In this document: in pieces, positions 17,889 through 26,579 of the stretch
How the letters are laid out: every line of letters starts with the position of its first letter
How positions within the stretch are numbered: position 1 is the stretch's first letter
DNA from: Chitinophaga niabensis
Lineage (GTDB): Bacteria; Bacteroidota; Bacteroidia; Chitinophagales; Chitinophagaceae
Assembly (NCBI GenBank): GCA_017849435.1
Contig: JAFIGY010000009.1
Coordinates: forward strand, 248,001-312,000
Length of the DNA stretch: 64,000 bases
Reading direction: 5' to 3'
Program-made: the position numbers and the translations under genes
The notes under the pieces: model-generated
What the model saw: the letters and a program-made list of their open reading frames with translations, nothing else
Told to the model about the DNA's origin: nothing
Databases searched by the model: none

Positions 17889-20800
17889 ATGAAATCTTTG
17901 GTACCCAAAATCCGAAGGCTATGCCTGCGTACCCTTATGGTATGTATTCCTTCCCTGATCCACGCGCAAACTCCCCGCACCGTCACCGGAAAAGTCACCG
18001 ATCCCGCAGGAGGGGCGCTGATTGGTGTATCGATCGCTGTAAAAGGAACGGCCATCGGCACCACAACGGATGCTTCCGGTCAGTACAAGATCACCCTGCC
18101 AGATGGGAAAGGCACACTGATCGTGTCTTTCCTCGGTTACCTGAAACAGGAAATACCTGTTACCGGCAACAGGCACAATGTTGTGCTGAAGGAGGATCCG
18201 CGTGCGCTGGAAGAAGTGGTGGTAGTAGGTTATGGCACGCAAAAACGCACGGACGTAACAGGTTCGATCTCTTCCATCAGCTCGAAAAAGATCCAGGAAG
18301 TACCGGTATCCAATGCCGCGGCTGCGCTTCAGGGCCGTGTGGCGGGCGTGCTGGTGGACAAAGGCGGCAATCGCCCCGGTGACGGCGTACGCGTGCAGAT
18401 ACGCGGCCGGCGTTCCTTTTCCGCTTCCAATGATCCGCTATATGTAGTGGATGGTATTCCCATCGATGCCACGATCAACGACCTGGACCCGGACGATATT
18501 GAAACGATGGAAGTACTGAAAGATGCTTCCGCAGCGGCTATCTACGGTTCCCGGGGCGCGAACGGCGTGGTGATCATCACTACCAGACGCGGGAAAGCCG
18601 GTAAGATCAACGTGCGCTACAGCGGATACCTGGGCAGGGATGAAGCGATCAAAGTGGAACAGCGGATGAATGCAGCGGAGTTTGTGGAATACAGGCGCGA
18701 GGCGAAGCGGATGCAGTATCCGGACAAGTACCCGGCCGGCTCCTTCACATTTGCTGATGATATCCGGCTTTTCGGTGAATATGCCAGCGATTATTACACG
18801 CTGGAGAATCTGAAAGCAGCCTGGGCCGGCGGCACTTATGATCCTTCCAAACTGCAGAGCACAGACTGGAGTTCTTTTGCGCTGCGGAAAGGCGCTTCAC
18901 AGGATCATCATATTAGTGTAACGGCCGGGAATGAAATGACGAAAGTGCTCTTTTCCACGGGCTATCAGCGGCAGACAGGGATTATATACGGGCAGGATTT
19001 CCTGCGTTGGGATGCCCGCCTTACCGTTGATCAGCAGATCACGAAAGGGATTAAGATCGGGATGGTAAATTATTTTTCACACTCCCGCCAGCAATATGGC
19101 AGCAACCTTTTCGAGAATTCCGCTACCTCCAACCCGGTGTCCCCGGCCTACGATTCACTGGGCATCCCCATCGCCATTCCTTCCAACGACACGCAGGTGT
19201 TCAGCATCCTGTACGATCGCGAAGGCATCACGCGCGAACGCCGCAGAAGCCGCTACCTTGGCAGCTTTTACGGAGAAGTGAAACTACCGTTGAATTTCCG
19301 CTATCGCCTGAATGTAGGCATCGACTTTGCTCCTTACCGCGAAGGTGAATTCCAGTCAGCCGCCAGTACGCCGCGCAAAATGGGCACCAGCTGGGGACGC
19401 GTATCTAACGAAGATCGCTTCAACTATAATGTACAAAACCTGCTCTACTGGAACAGCGATTTTTCCAAAATACATAACATCGGCCTGACCCTGTTGCAGG
19501 AAGTACAAGGTTACAGAACGGAAACCTCCGAGATCAGGGCCAGCGATTTCCCCTACGAACACCAGAAATGGTTTAACCTCGCCACGGCGGTAACCACGGA
19601 AGCAATGTCCAGCCGCCTCACCCAACGCCAGCTGGCGTCTTTCATGGGCAGGGTAAACTATAGCTACGCCGGGAAATATCTGCTCACCGCTTCATTGCGT
19701 GCGGATGGTTCTTCTGTACTGGCAGAAGGACATAAATGGGCTTACTTCCCGTCGCTGGCACTGGCCTGGCGTTTGAGCGAAGAGAAATTCCTCAAGGGGA
19801 ACAACATCGTGAATGACCTGAAACTTCGCCTGGGATGGGGTAAAACAGGTAATGCCGCGGTAGGCGCATATGGTACGAAAGGCGCCCTTGCCCTTACACG
19901 CTATGTATGGAACAACAGCGGGAAAGACCAGGTGGCGAATGGTTTCAGACCGGATGTTATTCCTAACCCTGATCTGTCCTGGGAAAACACCGCCACCTAT
20001 AACGCTGGCCTGGAGTTCGGATTATTCAAAGGTCGCATTGGCGGTACATTGGAGCTCTACCGCCAGCGCACCACCAATCTGCTCCTGAACCGTCAGCTGC
20101 CGCGGGCTTCCGGCTTTGACGATATTACCCAGAACGTAGGTGTTACCATGAACAAAGGTTTGGAGGTGACGCTCAATACGGTGAATATCGATAAACGTGA
20201 CTTCCGCTGGACGACGGATATCACCTTTACTTCCAATCGCGAGCAGATCGTAGAACTGTACAACGGAGCAAAAGACGATATCGGGAACAGCTGGTTCATC
20301 GGGCAGCCGATCTCTGTGATCTACCGGCAAAGAGCGATCGGCATCTGGCAGAATACACGGGAAGACATCGACCTGCTCACAAAATACAATACCAACGGAG
20401 GTACCAAGTTCGCACCCGGTAAAATAAAGATCGATGATATCAACAGCGATGGAAAGATCAATGAGCAGGACCGTGTGATCCTCGGCTCGCAAACCCCGAG
20501 GTGGATTGGAAGCATCAGCAATACATTTACGTACAAGGGATGGGATCTGTCATTTTTCCTCATCACCCGCCAGCGGTATGTGTTGGAAAACAATCTGGGA
20601 CTGAGTTTTCAGGGCCGGTACAACACCGCTAAAGTAGATTACTGGACACCCGATAACCCTAATGGCCGGTACCCTCGCCCCAACGGTGGCCTGGAAGGTC
20701 CGGAATATATCACTTCCATGTACGTGGAAGATGCTTCGCATGTGCGGCTCAGGAATGTGAGCATCGGATACAAACTGCCCGCCAAACTGACGCGAAAAGC

Positions 20801-20963
20801 AGGGATCTCCGGTTTCAGGGTGTATGCCACCGGCACGAACCTGTATGTATGGGCTCCGCACTTCACCGGAACAGATCCCGAAGTGTTCAACGACGACAAT
20901 AGCCGCCCCGTGAGATCCCCGTCTGTGCGGTCTTTCATCCTTGGTGTAAATGTGGAATTCTAA
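17889..20963 (+). CDS. SusC/RagA-family TonB-linked outer membrane transporter
   Basis: 1024 residues. The signal peptide (about 1-26) is followed by a carboxypeptidase-like regulatory domain (TGKVTDPAGGALIGVSIAVKG) and a TonB box-like EEVVVVGYGTQKR. The plug contains PLYVVDGIPID and AAIYGSRGANGVVIITT, the SusC signature, and a large beta-barrel ends in the aromatic FILGVNVEF. It imports oligosaccharides through the outer membrane with TonB energy and a SusD lid. The downstream SusD gene starts 15 bases after its stop. The glycan is unknown; the neighbouring fucosidase suggests a fucose-containing substrate. It lacks any fused sensor domain. Confidence 0.96.
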   Translation: MKSLVPKIRRLCLRTLMVCIPSLIHAQTPRTVTGKVTDPAGGALIGVSIAVKGTAIGTTTDASGQYKITLPDGKGTLIVSFLGYLKQEIPVTGNRHNVVLKEDPRALEEVVVVGYGTQKRTDVTGSISSISSKKIQEVPVSNAAAALQGRVAGVLVDKGGNRPGDGVRVQIRGRRSFSASNDPLYVVDGIPIDATINDLDPDDIETMEVLKDASAAAIYGSRGANGVVIITTRRGKAGKINVRYSGYLGRDEAIKVEQRMNAAEFVEYRREAKRMQYPDKYPAGSFTFADDIRLFGEYASDYYTLENLKAAWAGGTYDPSKLQSTDWSSFALRKGASQDHHISVTAGNEMTKVLFSTGYQRQTGIIYGQDFLRWDARLTVDQQITKGIKIGMVNYFSHSRQQYGSNLFENSATSNPVSPAYDSLGIPIAIPSNDTQVFSILYDREGITRERRRSRYLGSFYGEVKLPLNFRYRLNVGIDFAPYREGEFQSAASTPRKMGTSWGRVSNEDRFNYNVQNLLYWNSDFSKIHNIGLTLLQEVQGYRTETSEIRASDFPYEHQKWFNLATAVTTEAMSSRLTQRQLASFMGRVNYSYAGKYLLTASLRADGSSVLAEGHKWAYFPSLALAWRLSEEKFLKGNNIVNDLKLRLGWGKTGNAAVGAYGTKGALALTRYVWNNSGKDQVANGFRPDVIPNPDLSWENTATYNAGLEFGLFKGRIGGTLELYRQRTTNLLLNRQLPRASGFDDITQNVGVTMNKGLEVTLNTVNIDKRDFRWTTDITFTSNREQIVELYNGAKDDIGNSWFIGQPISVIYRQRAIGIWQNTREDIDLLTKYNTNGGTKFAPGKIKIDDINSDGKINEQDRVILGSQTPRWIGSISNTFTYKGWDLSFFLITRQRYVLENNLGLSFQGRYNTAKVDYWTPDNPNGRYPRPNGGLEGPEYITSMYVEDASHVRLRNVSIGYKLPAKLTRKAGISGFRVYATGTNLYVWAPHFTGTDPEVFNDDNSRPVRSPSVRSFILGVNVEF

Positions 20964-20978
20964 TCTAAAAAAACAGTC

Positions 20979-22742
20979 ATGACAAACAAGATCATTCTTC
21001 TCATATTTTGCTGTTCGCTGCTTGGCGTCACGTCCTGCAAAAATTACCTGCGTGAAGACCTGGTGAGCGGTGTCAGCTACGATTATTACAATACCGAAGA
21101 AGGAATGGAATCCGCCGTGAATTCCGTGTATTCAGAATTACGCACGCCGATAGGAACAGAACAGGTATTCTCTCTTTCCGAATATGGCACGGATGCATAC
21201 ACGGAAGCAGAAGACGGCAGCAACCGGCAGTTCAATCAATATTCCACGCTGTTGAACGCGTCCGCCGGTTTCCTGCGCGATATATGGAACTCCTACTATC
21301 GCGGTATCAATGGCGCTAACCTGTGTATCGATCTCATTCCGAAAGTGAGAGGTACGAGGATATATGCCACAGAAGCAGGAAAAAATAAAAGGATCGGAGA
21401 GATGCGTTTCCTACGGGCTTATTACTATTTCATGCTGGTGCAAACCTTCGGCAAAGTGCCGCTGGTAACGAAAGGGAACCTGGAAGTGAAAACGGATTTC
21501 AAACGCTCGTCCGTAGCAGACATCTACCGTCAGATCATCTCCGATCTGCGTTATGCCGGCTCCGTACTGGAAACGAGCTACGCCACCGAAGGCGGTCGTG
21601 CTACACAAGGCGCCGCCATGCATTTACTGAGTAAAGTATACCTCACCCGGGCCAGCGCGGTGACCGATCAGCGCGGACAGCAAACAACAGATCTGGACAG
21701 CGCCGCTTACTACGCAGAGCAGGTGATCGGCAGCAAGGTGTTCACGCTGGAGACCGATTATGGCACCATTTTTAAACCCGGTAATGAAAGGAACAAGGAA
21801 GTGATCTTTGCGGTGATGTTCAGCAAAACTCCCATTAACAACGGAAATGGCAACCAGAATCATCTGTTCTTCCTGGCCGTATATGAAAAGATCGGCGGGA
21901 TGGTGCGTGACCTGGCCAACGGTCGTGCTTACCGCAGGCTTCGCCCCACAGATTATCTGCTGGACGTATACAACAGGAAGATCGACTCCCGGTTTTACAA
22001 GAGTTACAAGATGACCTATTTCTGCAACAGTACCAGCAATGTTCCCAAATGGGATGCCGCCAGCGCGCCGCGCCCTGACCTGGCAGGTAAGCCCAAATTC
22101 GGTTTGGGCGACACGGCAGGATATGTAACGTTGAATAAAGGGCTCACACAGGCTGAGATCAACAAACGACCCTACAGCTTTTATCCCCGTGAACTGCACA
22201 CTGACGCGATTTATCCCACTCTCAACAAGTACATCGACCCCGGACGTGCGGACCTCAGCGCCACACAGGGTGTGCGCGATTTTGTAGTGATGCGTTTCGG
22301 GGAAACTTACCTGCTCGCGGCAGAGGCATACGCCCGCAAAGGACAATACCAGAAAGCCGCTGATCTCGTGAATGTGATCCGCAAAAGGGCCGCATGGAAA
22401 GAAGGAGAGGTGAAGACGAAAGAATTTTATACGGTAGAAGGCGGATCCACAGCGGATATCACTAAGAGCACAGAAACGGAAATGCAGGTGGCGGCTGCAG
22501 ATATTTCCGCTAATGTGGTGGATTTCTTCCTCGATGAACGCGCCCGGGAGATGAACGGCGAAATGTGGCGCTGGTTCGATCTGGTACGGAGCGAACGCCT
22601 GGTAGACCGTGTAAAGAAATACAACCGGCTTGCTTCCAATATCCGGGATTTTCATAAACTGCGGCCTATCCCGCAGACGCACATCGATCTGCTGAGCAAT
22701 CCGGGCCCGCTCTCCGAAGAACAGAATGAAGGTTACTATTAG
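20979..22742 (+). CDS. SusD/RagB-family glycan-binding lipoprotein
   Basis: 587 residues. The lipobox is GVTSC (Cys20 or close), so it is a surface lipoprotein. The N-terminal SusD region has a helical part (RGINGANLCIDLIPKV) and MRFLRAYYYFMLVQTFGKVPLV. The tetratricopeptide-like core includes FGETYLLAAEAYARKGQYQKAADLVN, and the end shows FFLDERAREMNGEMWRWFDLVRSERL and LRPIPQTHIDLL, the C-terminal family signature. It binds glycans and caps the SusC barrel encoded just upstream. A strong terminator follows, so the operon is two genes long. Confidence 0.96.
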   Translation: MTNKIILLIFCCSLLGVTSCKNYLREDLVSGVSYDYYNTEEGMESAVNSVYSELRTPIGTEQVFSLSEYGTDAYTEAEDGSNRQFNQYSTLLNASAGFLRDIWNSYYRGINGANLCIDLIPKVRGTRIYATEAGKNKRIGEMRFLRAYYYFMLVQTFGKVPLVTKGNLEVKTDFKRSSVADIYRQIISDLRYAGSVLETSYATEGGRATQGAAMHLLSKVYLTRASAVTDQRGQQTTDLDSAAYYAEQVIGSKVFTLETDYGTIFKPGNERNKEVIFAVMFSKTPINNGNGNQNHLFFLAVYEKIGGMVRDLANGRAYRRLRPTDYLLDVYNRKIDSRFYKSYKMTYFCNSTSNVPKWDAASAPRPDLAGKPKFGLGDTAGYVTLNKGLTQAEINKRPYSFYPRELHTDAIYPTLNKYIDPGRADLSATQGVRDFVVMRFGETYLLAAEAYARKGQYQKAADLVNVIRKRAAWKEGEVKTKEFYTVEGGSTADITKSTETEMQVAAADISANVVDFFLDERAREMNGEMWRWFDLVRSERLVDRVKKYNRLASNIRDFHKLRPIPQTHIDLLSNPGPLSEEQNEGYY

Positions 22743-22767
22743 GAGGCGCTGCCCTTTAGTCGCAGTG

Positions 22768-22795
22768 GCCCGGGTCGTATGACCCGGGCTTTTTT
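22768..22795 (+). terminator. Rho-independent terminator after susD-type gene
   Basis: A 9-bp GC-rich stem (22768-22776 with 22781-22789) with a four-base loop is followed by six Ts. Confidence 0.95.
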
Positions 22796-22844
22796 GTCGT
22801 GGTAAGCATGATATATAAAAAAATATGATTTAGATTCCTCTGCT

Positions 22845-22875
22845 TTTGGAAAGTTGCAAATAATTCCTATTTTTG
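22845..22875 (+). promoter_or_regulatory. tRNA operon promoter, Bacteroidota consensus
   Basis: TTTG (22845-22848), a spacer of exactly 19 bases and TATTTTTG (22868-22875) match the -33/-7 consensus perfectly. Transcription should begin near 22880, about a dozen bases before tRNA-Ser. Confidence 0.85.
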
Positions 22876-22891
22876 CAGCCCTGCAAGCGTA

Positions 22892-22980
22892 GGTGAGGTG
22901 CCTGAGTGGCCGAAAGGAACGGTTTGCTAAACCGTCGTACGGGTAACACTGTACCGAGGGTTCGAATCCCTCCCTCACCG
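22892..22980 (+). tRNA. tRNA-Ser (anticodon GCT)
   Basis: The acceptor stem GGTGAGG pairs with CCTCACC (22973-22979), with discriminator G at 22980. The anticodon GCT is at 22926-22928 in the loop TTTGCTAAA, a long variable arm is present as in serine tRNAs, and the T arm contains GGTTCGAATCC. CCA is not encoded. Confidence 0.95.
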
Positions 22981-23022
22981 CACAACGAAGTAGTTAGAGA
23001 TAGCTATGAATGTTTGAAGGCT

Positions 23023-23097
23023 CGGGATGTAGCGTAGCCCGGTTATCGCGCCTGGTTTGGGACCAGGAGGTCGCAAGTTCGAATCTTGCCATCCCGA
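23023..23097 (+). tRNA. tRNA-Pro (anticodon TGG)
   Basis: The acceptor stem CGGGATG pairs with CATCCCG (23090-23096), with discriminator A at 23097. The anticodon stem CCTGG/CCAGG holds a TTTGGGA loop with anticodon TGG (23058-23060). The T arm contains AGTTCGAAT. CCA is not encoded. Its 3' end is the left boundary of the downstream AT-rich block. Confidence 0.95.
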
Positions 23098-23144
23098 CAA
23101 AAATTTATTAAAGCTTCCAAGGAATTGGAAGCTTTTTTATTTTG
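23090..23144. repeat. Left boundary repeat: tRNA-Pro 3' end plus terminator
   Basis: CATCCCGACA followed by AAATTTA and the AAGCTTCC hairpin and T run is repeated, with about one difference in six or seven bases, at 26580-26638. The two copies are direct and bracket the AT-rich block, as expected for attachment-site copies or for a duplication of the tRNA tail. Confidence 0.7.
23111..23138 (+). terminator. tRNA operon terminator
   Basis: A 10-bp stem (23111-23120 with 23125-23134), GGAA loop and a run of six Ts lie 13 bases after tRNA-Pro. Confidence 0.9.
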
Positions 23145-23160
23145 GTGCTTTTTCATCGCG

Positions 23161-23178
23161 TCCCGATTGCAATCGGGA
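23161..23178. repeat. 18-bp perfect palindrome
   Basis: TCCCGATTGCAATCGGGA is a perfect inverted repeat without a loop. It directly abuts a tRNA fragment, so it may mark a recombination joint or be part of a dispersed repeat. Confidence 0.6.
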
Positions 23179-23209
23179 AGGTTGTAAGTTCGAATCCTGC
23201 CATCCTGAT
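23179..23209 (+). pseudogene. tRNA-Pro 3' fragment
   Basis: About 31 bases match the T arm and acceptor 3' strand of the tRNA-Pro just upstream, with about four substitutions (GTAAGTTCGAATCCTGCCAT versus GCAAGTTCGAATCTTGCCAT). The 5' half of the tRNA is absent. This is a decayed duplicate, most simply explained by repeated integration or excision at the tRNA. Confidence 0.75.
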
Positions 23210-23413
23210 TTAAAATTAAAACCCGCTTACACAACGGATTTTGGCGATCGAATTATCATTCAAACACATTTCTATGTTTAGCATAACTATATTCCGGTAG
23301 ACATTTCAATGGTTCGAACTCTAAAAATTTCTTTTAGTAAATTGCGAAAATAACATAGACGCATTAGCCGAAAACTGTGAGCGTAATGAATGTTTTAATA
23401 CCTTTACATTGTA

Positions 23414-23770
23414 GTGAAGATATCTTCATACATATTACTGATAGCTATCCTGTTCCTTTCCGTAGGGCCGGGAGTTGCTGCGCTATTACCCAAGCAGGCA
23501 CCGCTAAAAGAATGTTGTTGTGGAGGAAATTGTGAACCTGTCTCCCGGAATCAAGAGCAAAAAAAAGAATCTGATAAGCCAAATTCTTCACGCGATCATA
23601 CCTGCAATCCTTTTCAAACCTGCGATGGTTGTGTCGGTTACACAGTCGAGCCAATCGCAACATTTTTTCTGCTTGTCATATTCCCATCTAAGGAACGACT
23701 GATACCGCCAGTCGTTAATTTATCTACTCAATTCATATCTGACTTCTGGCATCCTCCTAAGATTGGTTAA
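23414..23770 (+). CDS. Small secreted Cys-rich protein, probable DUF6660
   Basis: 118 residues from a GTG start at 23414; no ATG gives a signal peptide in this frame. The N-terminus is a signal sequence (ISSYILLIAILFLSVGPGVA). The mature part has clustered cysteines (ECCCGGNCE, CNPFQTCDGC) and ends DFWHPPKIG, which fits my memory of DUF6660, a Bacteroidota family with a terminal WQPPKI-like motif often found beside metal efflux or uptake genes. Function unknown; Cys clusters suggest metal binding. It is the first gene of a three-gene run with the HMA-like protein and the TonB receptor, all on the same strand. Confidence 0.65.
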   Translation: MKISSYILLIAILFLSVGPGVAALLPKQAPLKECCCGGNCEPVSRNQEQKKESDKPNSSRDHTCNPFQTCDGCVGYTVEPIATFFLLVIFPSKERLIPPVVNLSTQFISDFWHPPKIG

Positions 23771-23852
23771 TATTATTGTCCTTTATGTACATGTGCTTAT
23801 GCTGTTGCTCTGCTTCAGCAAGTATTAATATTAATCTCAATTAATAAGAAAG

Positions 23853-24203
23853 ATGAAGTCATCCTATATTAAATTCCTTATCTTATCAATCTGCATCAGT
23901 CCAATATTCCATCAAACAGCAATTGCGCAGGTTACTTCAACACCCGTAAAAGATACTACCATTACGCTAAAAGTTGCAGGTATTACATGTAGCGGCGATC
24001 TGCCTATTATTGTAAAAAGAGTAAAGGAAGAAAAGGGTATTGTGGACTGTTCGGCTACTTCCAAGGCTGCTGCTGTTACTATATTTCAGGTTAAATATAC
24101 CCCGGCAATTATTACTTACGACCAAATAGTTAAAGCCGTACAGGATGCGCCAGGCTGCGATTATCCAAACGAAAGGCCATACAAGGTCAGGAAGAAACAC
24201 TAA
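23853..24203 (+). CDS. Secreted HMA-like protein with degenerate metal motif
   Basis: 116 residues with a signal peptide (FLILSICISPIFHQTAIAQ). Residues 35-110 have the beta-alpha-beta pattern of a heavy-metal-associated domain: TLKVAGITCSGD, a helix LPIIVKRVKEEKGI, VKYTPAIITYDQIVKAVQDA. The usual CxxC metal motif is reduced to one Cys (CSGD). Other cysteines sit at VDCSAT and PGCDYP and could form a different site. HMA proteins carry copper, mercury or similar ions; which metal here is unknown. The gene lies between the Cys-rich protein and a TonB receptor gene, 82 bases after the former. Confidence 0.75.
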   Translation: MKSSYIKFLILSICISPIFHQTAIAQVTSTPVKDTTITLKVAGITCSGDLPIIVKRVKEEKGIVDCSATSKAAAVTIFQVKYTPAIITYDQIVKAVQDAPGCDYPNERPYKVRKKH

Positions 24204-24226
24204 TGAATAATTGTTGAAAGGTACTT

Positions 24227-24249
24227 CCCGCAGTTGGTAAAACTGCGGG
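24227..24249 (+). promoter_or_regulatory. Intercistronic hairpin before TonB receptor gene
   Basis: A perfect 9-bp stem (24227-24235 with 24241-24249) with loop GGTAA lies 23 bases before the receptor ATG. The following bases (GTTCCTTGTTT) are only weakly T-rich, so it may lower downstream expression or be an attenuator. Confidence 0.5.
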
Positions 24250-24272
24250 GTTCCTTGTTTAATATTACGGCA

Positions 24273-26495
24273 ATGAAACTGTTCGCCAGTATAATACTTT
24301 TATTTGTCAATATCCATGTACTATCTGCTCAGATATTGAAAGGGAAAGTTACCGATGAATCAAACAAGCCACTTAAAGGAGCTGTTATTTATTGGTTAGA
24401 TTCAACTGTTAGTACTCTTTCCAATGAACATGGAATGTTTAATATCCCGATAAGAAAGGGAACAATATTGATAGCTACTCTTACGGGGTATAATTCGGAT
24501 ACAATCAATATCAATAACGAAACAATAGTAAACTTCAAGTTGCAGCTTTCAAGACAATTAAGTGAGGTAGAGGTTCAGGGAGAAAGAAAAGGGCAATATA
24601 TTTCCACTATTAACCCAATTAAGACGGAAGTAATTTCTTCTGCCGAATTAAAGAAAGGGGCTTGCTGTGACCTGGCAGGCTGCTTCAATACAAATGGTTC
24701 TGTTCAACCTGCGACAACGAATGTTGTTACAAATGCTCAGGAACTAAGAGTTTTGGGATTAAGTGGTGTATATAACCAGGTTCTACTTGATGGCTTTCCT
24801 ATGATACAAGGTTTAAGCTATACTTATGGTATTAGTAATATTCCGGGGCCATTGGTAGATAACATATATGTTTCCAAAGGAGCAAACTCTGTGATTCAGG
24901 GGTATGAAAGTATTACCGGACAAATAAATGTAGAAACAAAAGAACCAGACAAAACAAATAAACTCTTTCTGAATGGTTATTTAAATACTTTTTGGGAAAA
25001 GCAGTTTAATGGTATCGTTACCCAGAGAAAAAAAAGATGGAGTAATCTGTTAGCATTTCATACCGTTCAGCCTTCTAATAGATTTGACAGAGATGGAGAT
25101 AATTTTTTGGATCTCCCCCTTACAACACGATACGAAGTAATGGATAAATTGAAGTTTGGCAATGAAACAGATTTTGGCTTTACATTCAAAACAGGCTTCC
25201 GAATAGTAAATGAAAAACGAATTGGAGGTCAATTAAACTACATCCCTTATGAAGACAAAGGAAGCACAAAAGTGTATGGTCAGTTCATAAAATATACACA
25301 GCCGGAATTGTGGATAAAAGCAGCATACCGGTTTGATGAAGACAAGAGAATTGTTTTGTTTACCGCTGGCTTTTATCAACAGCAAAATTCATGGTTTGGT
25401 GCAACCAACTATAAAGCGCATCAAAGTACCTTAAATACTTCTTTGCAATTTGAATGGAATTATAAACCAGAAAGCAGCCTTAAAACTGGTATCAGTTTCC
25501 GATATTTTAATCTGAATGAAGATATCTTATTCTCCCAAAATTTACTGAACCACACTTATGCAGGAGATTATATCAAATTGGAATACGTGCCTGGAGTTTT
25601 TGCAGAGAACACTATGTATTTCGATAATGATAAATTTACCTGGATAGCGGGAGCACGGATGGACCACCATAACAAATTTGGAACCTACTTTACCCCCAGA
25701 ACATTGTTAAAATACAGCCCTGCAAAAAAGACTTCCATTCGAGGGTCAATAGGACTAGGATGGCGTACTGTTAATATTTTCAGTGAGAATATAAACTTAC
25801 TGGCAAGTCAACGGGACATTATCTTTACAGAAACCCTACAACCAGAAAGAGCCGTGAATTTCGGGTTTAATTTTACACAGAGCTTTTCATGGGATCATGT
25901 GGAGGGTACGTTTACCGCAGACTTTTACAGAACACAGTTTCAGAACCAGATTTTTCCTGACTATAATGTTAGTTCTACTAATGTATATATTTCTAATTTT
26001 ACCGGCACATCTGTAAGCAACGGGCTTCAGGCAGAAATTAGCTTAACCTTCTATAAACGTGTTGAGTTGAAAACAACTTATAACTACCTTGATGTTTTCA
26101 GACAGAAAGATGGCAAAAAACAAATACTGCCGTTTAATCCAGCACATAAAATCTTAAATGCCCTTTCCTATAAGCCGCTTAACAATAAATGGCACTTTGA
26201 TGTGAACATCCAATGGTTTGATAGACAGCAATTGCCCAATACAATGAATAATCCGGTCGAATACCAAAGACCATCTGAATCGGAGCCATACGCTATGGTA
26301 AATGCTCAATTTACCTATAATTTAAAACGGTTTGAAGTGTATGTAGGTTGCGAGAATATTTTTGATTTTAGGCAGAAGCAGCCTATTATTGGTTGGCAAG
26401 ATCCTTTCGGGCCTTATTTTGATGTTTCATCTGTTTGGGGACCCACACGAGGAAGGGAGGGATATGTGGGGCTGCGATTTAACCTGACCAGATAA
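24273..26495 (+). CDS. TonB-dependent receptor with Cys motif, probable metal uptake or export
   Basis: 740 residues from the ATG at 24273, which begins a clear signal peptide (MKLFASIILLFVNIHVLSAQ); a TTG 13 codons upstream is open but adds nothing. A carboxypeptidase-like regulatory domain (LKGKVTDESNKPLKGAVIYW) precedes the plug (QELRVLGLSGVYNQVLLDGFPMI, SVIQGYESITGQINV) and a beta-barrel ending VGLRFNLTR. Before the plug is GACCDLAGCF, a Cys-rich segment I recall from receptors found beside metal-related genes. It is much richer in A and T than the SusC gene 4 kb away. The neighbouring HMA-like and Cys-rich secreted proteins make metal transport the best guess. Confidence 0.85.
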   Translation: MKLFASIILLFVNIHVLSAQILKGKVTDESNKPLKGAVIYWLDSTVSTLSNEHGMFNIPIRKGTILIATLTGYNSDTININNETIVNFKLQLSRQLSEVEVQGERKGQYISTINPIKTEVISSAELKKGACCDLAGCFNTNGSVQPATTNVVTNAQELRVLGLSGVYNQVLLDGFPMIQGLSYTYGISNIPGPLVDNIYVSKGANSVIQGYESITGQINVETKEPDKTNKLFLNGYLNTFWEKQFNGIVTQRKKRWSNLLAFHTVQPSNRFDRDGDNFLDLPLTTRYEVMDKLKFGNETDFGFTFKTGFRIVNEKRIGGQLNYIPYEDKGSTKVYGQFIKYTQPELWIKAAYRFDEDKRIVLFTAGFYQQQNSWFGATNYKAHQSTLNTSLQFEWNYKPESSLKTGISFRYFNLNEDILFSQNLLNHTYAGDYIKLEYVPGVFAENTMYFDNDKFTWIAGARMDHHNKFGTYFTPRTLLKYSPAKKTSIRGSIGLGWRTVNIFSENINLLASQRDIIFTETLQPERAVNFGFNFTQSFSWDHVEGTFTADFYRTQFQNQIFPDYNVSSTNVYISNFTGTSVSNGLQAEISLTFYKRVELKTTYNYLDVFRQKDGKKQILPFNPAHKILNALSYKPLNNKWHFDVNIQWFDRQQLPNTMNNPVEYQRPSESEPYAMVNAQFTYNLKRFEVYVGCENIFDFRQKQPIIGWQDPFGPYFDVSSVWGPTRGREGYVGLRFNLTR

Positions 26496-26579
26496 GTAGG
26501 CCAAGGGATAATCAAAAAAGGGAAGACTTTAAAAGCCTTCCCTTAAATCATTAATAAACTGGTTCGAAATATGTCCAGT

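Noticed and set aside
21624-22682. 352-codon minus-strand frame inside the SusD gene
   Set aside because: Antisense shadow of a well-supported SusD protein.
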